DNA from: UBA1774 sp045628925
Lineage (GTDB): Bacteria; Bacillota; Clostridia; Oscillospirales; Oscillospiraceae
DNA length: 64,000 nt
Assembly (NCBI GenBank): GCA_045628925.1
Contig: JAZQQF010000177.1
Span: forward strand, 1-64,000
Direction of reading: 5' to 3'
In this document: one piece after another, positions 59,041-64,000 of the stretch
Layout: the number at the start of each line of letters is the position of its first letter
How positions within the stretch are numbered: the first letter of the stretch is position 1
Position numbers and translations under genes: made by a program
Notes under the pieces: generated by a model
What the model saw: the letters and a program-made list of their open reading frames with translations, nothing else
The model's database searches: none
What the model was told of the DNA's origin: nothing

Positions 59041-61776
59041 TTGAGTGTTTATAAAAAATTCCAAGCAGATAAACAGAGTCTCGTCAGCTTCAGCCTGATG
59101 GGGCCGGAGAGCGGCGGCCCCTGTCTGGTGGACAGCACCGATGGGAAAATTACCCGTATCCGCCCTTATTTCTATGATACAGCCTATACGGATGCCAACT
59201 GCAATCCATGGAAGATGGAGGCGCGCGGCTCCGCCTTTTCCGCGCCCGACCGGGTGACCATCACACCTTTCGGTCTCGGCTACCGGACGAGGGTCTATTC
59301 CCGCAACCGGGTGCGTTATCCCCTGAAGCGCGTGGACTGGGACCCCAAGGGCGAGCGCAACCCTCAGAACCGGGGCGTCAGCCGCTACGTGCGCATTTCG
59401 TGGGACGAAGCGGCGCAGATCGCGGCGGACGAGCTTCGGCGCATGAAGGAGACCTACGGCTGCGAAGCCGTCCTCTGTCAGGCGGATATGCACGGCGAAG
59501 GGAAGAACACCGCGCCCAGTCACGGCTGCCCCAACCGGCTCCTGAGCCTGATGGGCGGCTATACGCTGCAGATGCGGAACATGGATTCGTGGGAAGGCTG
59601 GTTCTGGGGTGCGAAATACGTCTGGGGCTGCGAGCCGGTGGGCGAAATGGCGCCGCAGACGAATCTCTATCCCGATATCGCGAAGCATTCCGATCTGCTG
59701 CTGTTCTGGGGCTGCGACCCGGAGACCACGCCCCGCGGCTTCGGCATGAATCTGCCTAGCCGGATGTGTTCGTGGTTTTCAAAGATCGGCATCAAGAGCT
59801 TCTATGTCTGCCCGGATCTGAACTACGGTGCGGGCATTCACGCGGATAAATGGATCCCCATCCTGCCGAATACGGACGTGGCCATGCAGCTGGCCATCGC
59901 CTACGTGTGGCTTACCGAGGGGACCTATGATAAGGACTATATCGCCACCCACGCCTATGGCTTCGACAAGTTCGAGGACTACGTGATGGGCAGGGAGGAC
60001 GGCATTCCCAAAACGCCCGCGTGGGCCAGCGAGAAGTGCGGAACGCCGGAATGGACCATCAAGGCGCTGGCGCGGACTTGGGCGAAGGATACCGCCAGCA
60101 TCATCCACGGCAACGGCGGCCCCTATATCCGCGGGCCTTATGCCTCCGAGCCCGCCCGGCTGGAGGTCATGCTGCTGGGGATGCAGGGACTTGGCCGCCC
60201 CGGCGTGCACCAGGCCAAGATGATCGAATGGAATCTGTGGAACCGGGATTATCCGGTGCCGTATCAGGGCCAGTTCGTGCCGAAGATCACCGCCTGCGCC
60301 GACCCGCTTCGGCCGGTGGACGGAGATCTGGATCCCATCATCAATATGGATCGCTTCGTGCTGAGTAAGGAGCAGAAGGAACGCGCTCCGGAGCTGGTGG
60401 AGCTGTATAAGCAGCTGCCCGCCCCGAAGCAGTTCATTCCCCGCTGCCTCGTGCATGAGGCCATCCTCAACGGACACGCCGAATGGCGCGGGCTGCAGTG
60501 CTTTTCTTCTTCCCAGCAGCCCGGCCCCAATAACCACCGCTATCCCACCCAGCAGTACCAGTTCAAGGAGATGCAGTATCCCCGCGAGGGTATGAGTCAG
60601 GTCCACATGATCTGGACGGATGCGCCCTGTCAGGTGACCTGCTGGAACGACGGGAACGCCAGCATCCGGGCCTATCGGCATCCCAGCATCGAGACGATCA
60701 TCGCCCAGCACCCGTGGCTGGAGAACGACTGTTATTTTGCCGACCTGATCTTCCCGGTGGCCACCAAGAACGAGCTGCCCGATCTGGCCAACGATATGTC
60801 CTCCGGCGCGTATACCAGCATCTATCTGGCCGAGCCGGGCTGCGAGCCGGTGGGGGAGAGCCTGAGCGATTTCGACGTCTGCGCGAAGGTCGCCGAAAAG
60901 CTGGGCAAGGAATACTACGACGCTTATACCGGGAAGCTCACCCACGCCGAGCGGATCCGCTTCCTCTATAAGGCCTCCGGCTGTGAGGACTATATGACGT
61001 GGGAAGATTTTCAGAAAGAGAAGATCTTCGTCATCCCCTGCAAGACGCAGGAGGAGCTGGATAAGCTGCCTGCCGGTCTGCTGCAGTTCTATCAGGATCC
61101 GGACGGGAATCCGCTGAGCACGCCCACCGGCAAGCTGGAATACTATTCCACCCAGATCGCGGAGCTGACGCCGGACGATCCGGAGCGGCCCCCGGTGCCT
61201 CACTGGATCGAAAAGGGCCCCAGCCACGACGAGCGCATTTCCAGCAAGCGTGCGGAAACCTATCCGCTCCTGTGTATGTCCAATCACGGCCGCTGGCGGA
61301 TGCACGCCCAGTGCGACGATATCCTGTGGACGCGGGAAATCGAGACCATGAAGGTAAAGGGCGAGGACGGATATCTCTATGAGCCGGTGTGGATGCACGT
61401 TTCCGAGGCGGAAAAGCGCGGCATCAAACACGGGGATATCGTGAAGGTCTATAACGAACGTGGCGTCGTGCTCTGCGGCGCTTACGTGACCGAGCGGCTC
61501 ATGCCCGGCGTCTGCTACGTGGACCACGGCTCCCGGCTGGACCCCATCATTCCCGGCTGGCTGGACCGCGGCGGCGCCATCAATACCATCACGCCCACCG
61601 CACCCACTTCTCAGAATGCGACGGGTATGGCCGTCAGCGGCTTCCTCGCGCAGGTGGAGAAGGTGACCGATGCAGAATGGGCCGCATGGAAGCGGGACTA
61701 TCCCGAGGCCTTTGCCCGGAAGGTGGACGACGCCTGCGGCGTCTGTCTGGACGGGTGGATGATCGCGGGAGACTGA
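59041..61776 (+). CDS. Molybdopterin oxidoreductase, pyrogallol-phloroglucinol transhydroxylase large-subunit-like
   Basis: 911 residues from TTG 59041 (AGGTGA upstream; GTG 59032 is possible). It belongs to the DMSO reductase family but lacks the N-terminal four-cysteine 4Fe-4S motif, as does the Pelobacter transhydroxylase large subunit. Shared stretches include GGPCLVDSTDGKITRIRP, YPLKRVDWDPKGERNPQNRG, NMD182-S183-WEGWFWG (the Asp-Ser pair at the molybdenum site), LLFWGCDPETTPRGF and HADKWIPILPNTDVAMQLA. The family moves hydroxyl groups on trihydroxybenzenes. The Fe-S small subunit is not beside it. The exact substrate is unknown. Confidence 0.85.
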   Translation: MSVYKKFQADKQSLVSFSLMGPESGGPCLVDSTDGKITRIRPYFYDTAYTDANCNPWKMEARGSAFSAPDRVTITPFGLGYRTRVYSRNRVRYPLKRVDWDPKGERNPQNRGVSRYVRISWDEAAQIAADELRRMKETYGCEAVLCQADMHGEGKNTAPSHGCPNRLLSLMGGYTLQMRNMDSWEGWFWGAKYVWGCEPVGEMAPQTNLYPDIAKHSDLLLFWGCDPETTPRGFGMNLPSRMCSWFSKIGIKSFYVCPDLNYGAGIHADKWIPILPNTDVAMQLAIAYVWLTEGTYDKDYIATHAYGFDKFEDYVMGREDGIPKTPAWASEKCGTPEWTIKALARTWAKDTASIIHGNGGPYIRGPYASEPARLEVMLLGMQGLGRPGVHQAKMIEWNLWNRDYPVPYQGQFVPKITACADPLRPVDGDLDPIINMDRFVLSKEQKERAPELVELYKQLPAPKQFIPRCLVHEAILNGHAEWRGLQCFSSSQQPGPNNHRYPTQQYQFKEMQYPREGMSQVHMIWTDAPCQVTCWNDGNASIRAYRHPSIETIIAQHPWLENDCYFADLIFPVATKNELPDLANDMSSGAYTSIYLAEPGCEPVGESLSDFDVCAKVAEKLGKEYYDAYTGKLTHAERIRFLYKASGCEDYMTWEDFQKEKIFVIPCKTQEELDKLPAGLLQFYQDPDGNPLSTPTGKLEYYSTQIAELTPDDPERPPVPHWIEKGPSHDERISSKRAETYPLLCMSNHGRWRMHAQCDDILWTREIETMKVKGEDGYLYEPVWMHVSEAEKRGIKHGDIVKVYNERGVVLCGAYVTERLMPGVCYVDHGSRLDPIIPGWLDRGGAINTITPTAPTSQNATGMAVSGFLAQVEKVTDAEWAAWKRDYPEAFARKVDDACGVCLDGWMIAGD

Positions 61777-61811
61777 GCGGTCCGGTTCCGGGCCGGAAAG
61801 GATGATGCATC

Positions 61812-63026
61812 ATGCGAGATCATCGAAACGAAAAAAGCGGAAAGAAAGGTCTTCTGCTGTGCGGCAGCTTCGTGCTGATGATGGCACTGGGCGTGTCGGT
61901 CGTGGGCGGCTGCTTCCGCGGCGTCAGACTCGCACCGACGAGGAACGTCATAATGCAGGAAACCGTTATGGCGGACAGCGCCCTGTATCTGCCGGGCAAT
62001 TCGCTGGACCCGACAGAGCTTTATAACCGTGCCCTGCGTCAGACCGTTTATCTCAGCTGGGAAACCTTTGATACGAAGAGTGAGCAGACCGGAATGGTCT
62101 CCGGCGCGGGCATCATCCTGTCGCAGGACGGATACATCCTCACCAACGCGCACTGCGTTTCCGGCGCGAATGAGGATGAACGTGAGATCACCGTCGAGCT
62201 GTATGACGGGCGGGAGTTCATCGCGGAGGTCATCTGTGCCGATGTGGAGACGGATATCGCCCTGCTGAAGATCGAGGCGAGCGGCCTCAGCGCGGCGCAG
62301 ATCGGCAGTGTGCAGAGTGTGAAGCCCTGTCAGCAGGTGTACGTGATGGGCCATCCGGCGGAGGAACTGAAATTTACCATCACCAGCGGTATTATCAGCG
62401 GGCTTGACCGGGAGATCACGTTTGAGGACGGGACGAGCCTTCGGATGTTCCAGTTGGATGCCGCGGTGAACCCCGGTAATTCCGGCGGCCCGGTCTATAA
62501 CGCGCAGGGCTTCGTCATCGGCATGACCACCGCAAAATACGTTGACATGAATACCGAGGGCATCGGCTTTGCCATTCCCATGGAAGCCGCCGTGCGGACG
62601 GCGGAGGATCTGCGGGAATACGGATTCGTACGCGGCCGCCCGCTGATGGGCATCACTGTGCAGAATGCGGCACCCGGTACGCATCGGGAAGATGCGCCCG
62701 GCGGCGCACGGGTCTTCATCATCGAGGAAGGTCTCTGCGGCGAAAAGGCCGGTCTGAAAAAGGGCGATATCATCATCGGCATGGACGAGCATGAGATCAC
62801 CTGTATGCAGGATCTGATGGACGTGAAGACGCTTTACCGCGCATTTGAGACCGTCATTCTGAAAGTGTGGCGGAACGGGGAAGTGCTGGAGCTGCCGCTG
62901 ACCTTTGACGAGGCGACCCCGGAACACCCGACCGGAACGGTCACGCTCACCGAGGAAGAACTGCAGGAAGCGGAAGCCGGGGGCGAAACCGAGACCGCGC
63001 CGGAAACGGAAGACACATCCGATTAA
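61812..63026 (+). CDS. HtrA/DegP-type membrane-anchored serine protease with PDZ domain
   Basis: 404 residues. An N-terminal helix (about 12-36, GLLLCGSFVLMMALGVSVVGGCF) anchors it. The trypsin-like domain has a complete triad: H114 in ILTNAHCV, D148 in ETDIALLKI and S224 in NPGNSGGP. A PDZ domain follows at about 280-375 (GARVFIIEEGLCGEKAGLKKGDIIIGMDEHEI), and the end is Glu/Thr-rich and acidic. Such proteases remove misfolded envelope proteins. It is read after the transhydroxylase-like gene with a gap of 35 bases, and a good terminator follows. Confidence 0.92.
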   Translation: MRDHRNEKSGKKGLLLCGSFVLMMALGVSVVGGCFRGVRLAPTRNVIMQETVMADSALYLPGNSLDPTELYNRALRQTVYLSWETFDTKSEQTGMVSGAGIILSQDGYILTNAHCVSGANEDEREITVELYDGREFIAEVICADVETDIALLKIEASGLSAAQIGSVQSVKPCQQVYVMGHPAEELKFTITSGIISGLDREITFEDGTSLRMFQLDAAVNPGNSGGPVYNAQGFVIGMTTAKYVDMNTEGIGFAIPMEAAVRTAEDLREYGFVRGRPLMGITVQNAAPGTHREDAPGGARVFIIEEGLCGEKAGLKKGDIIIGMDEHEITCMQDLMDVKTLYRAFETVILKVWRNGEVLELPLTFDEATPEHPTGTVTLTEEELQEAEAGGETETAPETEDTSD

Positions 63027-63031
63027 GGAAT

Positions 63032-63066
63032 AAAGACCTGCATTCCGTCCTTGGGTGCAGGTCTTT
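63032..63066 (+). terminator. Terminator of the HtrA-type gene
   Basis: An 11-base perfect stem, AAAGACCTGCA against TGCAGGTCTTT, with a 13-base loop, ending in TTTT. Confidence 0.82.
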
Positions 63067-63101
63067 TCGGTTTCGGAAGGAAGTCTTTCAAAAGAAAGTG
63101 A

Positions 63102-63129
63102 TTGACATTTTCCACAATTCGTGTAAAAT
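63102..63129 (+). promoter_or_regulatory. Strong promoter for the final SDR gene
   Basis: Consensus TTGACA (63102-63107), a 16-base spacer and TAAAAT (63124-63129). The start codon is at 63172, with AAGGAGAG upstream. Confidence 0.82.
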
Positions 63130-63171
63130 GTCAGTAGTAAAATCTATAAATTTTTAAGGAGAGAACCAATC

Positions 63172-64000
63172 ATGAGAGATTTTAAGGGCAAGATCGTGTT
63201 CGTTACCGGCGGCGCTTCCGGTGCCGGTCTGGGCCAGGCGAAGGTCTTCGGCCGCGAAGGCATGAAGGTCTGCATCGCTGACGTCCGTCAGGATGCTCTG
63301 GACAATGCTGTTGAAGAACTGGTGAAGTACGGCATCCCCCGCGAGGATACCCTTGCGCAGAAGGTCGACCTGACCAACCGTGAGCAGTACACTGCCGCTG
63401 CCGACAAGGTCGAAGAGACCTTCGGCGGTCCTCCTCATCTGCTCATCCAGACTGCGGGCGTCAACTCCTTCGGCCCCGTGGAAGCTTCCACCTTCGATGA
63501 CTTTGACTGGGTCATGGGCGTCTGCCTGAACCACGTTGTCAATGGCCTGCTGATCTTCGTGCCCCGCATGATCAAGGCTTATGCCCACAAGACCGAGTTC
63601 TGGGTCGCCACCACCTCCTCCATGGGCGCTTTCATGGCCGGCTCCGGCACTGGCCCCTACAGCGCTGCCAAGGCCGCTGTCAACAACCTGATGTACTCCT
63701 ACGCGGAAGCTCTGAAGCCCTACGGCTCCGGCGCCACCGTTCTCTGCCCGGGCAACATCAACTCCAACATCGGCAACGCCGAGAAGTTCCGTCCCGCCAA
63801 CCTGAAGAACACCGGCTACCACGTGTCCGAGGGCACCATGGCGCACCTGCGCAGCGTCCATGCCACCGGCATCGACCCCGTCGAGCTGGCTGAGATCCTG
63901 AAGGAAGGCATTGAGAACGATCGTATCCTCGTTCTGCCCGACCATACGCCCGACCAGCGCGCCGCCCAGCTCCGTGGCCTGCATGAGACCATCGAGAACT
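63172..64000 (+). CDS. Short-chain dehydrogenase/reductase (truncated by window end)
   Basis: 276 codons are visible from ATG 63172 (ATTTTTAAGGAGAG before it) and the frame is still open at the end. The cofactor loop is TGGASGAGLGQA at about residue 12, TAGVNSFG lies in the NAG-motif position, and the catalytic Ser and Tyr-x3-Lys are in ATTSSMGAF and YSAAKAA. The codons are strongly biased to a few C-ending forms, unlike most neighbours, and the promoter is near consensus, so it is probably a highly expressed enzyme. The substrate is unknown. Confidence 0.88.
   Translation, partial: MRDFKGKIVFVTGGASGAGLGQAKVFGREGMKVCIADVRQDALDNAVEELVKYGIPREDTLAQKVDLTNREQYTAAADKVEETFGGPPHLLIQTAGVNSFGPVEASTFDDFDWVMGVCLNHVVNGLLIFVPRMIKAYAHKTEFWVATTSSMGAFMAGSGTGPYSAAKAAVNNLMYSYAEALKPYGSGATVLCPGNINSNIGNAEKFRPANLKNTGYHVSEGTMAHLRSVHATGIDPVELAEILKEGIENDRILVLPDHTPDQRAAQLRGLHETIEN

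Overview
The window looks like a chromosomal segment of a GC-rich anaerobic member of the Firmicutes, probably a gut Clostridia lineage. Evidence for this is the strong AGGAGG-type ribosome binding sites, frequent TTG and GTG starts, an oxygen-sensitive [FeFe] hydrogenase, a molybdenum transhydroxylase-like enzyme, aconitase X, a UroD-type methyltransferase homologue and a Gram-positive style type IV secretion apparatus. No rRNA, tRNA or CRISPR array was seen. No gap between genes exceeds about 300 bases; the largest, 18487-18782 and 49150-49376, hold divergent promoters.

Region 1 (1-18.5 kb) is ordinary metabolism and regulation. It starts with a truncated LysR regulator and a sigma factor paired with a large membrane-anchored extracytoplasmic protein. 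A minus-strand catabolic operon follows (8861 down to 2877): SDR, zinc alcohol dehydrogenase, both aconitase X subunits, FAD oxidoreductase and UroD-like protein. Next come a DMT exporter, an ABC transporter pair, an ECF sigma / zinc-finger anti-sigma / lipoprotein operon with an apparent self-recognised ECF promoter, an AraC-type regulator and a secreted family 3 glycosidase.

Region 2 (18.8-42.8 kb) is the most unusual. A sigma factor gene and a small unknown gene lead into a co-directional block encoding a VirB2-like pilin, a VirD4 coupling ATPase, a VirB6-like channel protein, a VirB3-VirB4 fusion ATPase and several large secreted or membrane-anchored proteins of unknown function, one of 1727 residues. 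A STAS anti-anti-sigma protein and an RsbW-like HATPase, the two halves of a partner switch, sit inside the same block. No relaxase or integrase is present, so it reads as a resident, regulated secretion or surface-assembly machine rather than a conjugative element. At its end is an 890-residue protein with kinase-like DRHxxN and DND motifs.

Region 3 (42.9-49.2 kb) carries a U32-like protein, a macro-domain protein, a four-module ADP-ribosylglycohydrolase / SseB-like / macro / Sel1 fusion and a polyphosphate kinase 2 with a long acidic tail. This suggests ADP-ribose signalling or removal.

Region 4 (49.3-64 kb) is redox and molybdenum-linked metabolism: two convergent MoaF-like genes separated by a nitroreductase lying between 40-bp imperfect inverted repeats, an [FeFe] hydrogenase with a flavin/Fe-S diaphorase partner, and an operon of SDR, rhamnulose-1-phosphate aldolase, DivIVA-like protein and nitroreductase. 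A pyrogallol-phloroglucinol transhydroxylase-like large subunit without its Fe-S partner, an HtrA-type protease and a truncated, strongly promoted SDR complete it.
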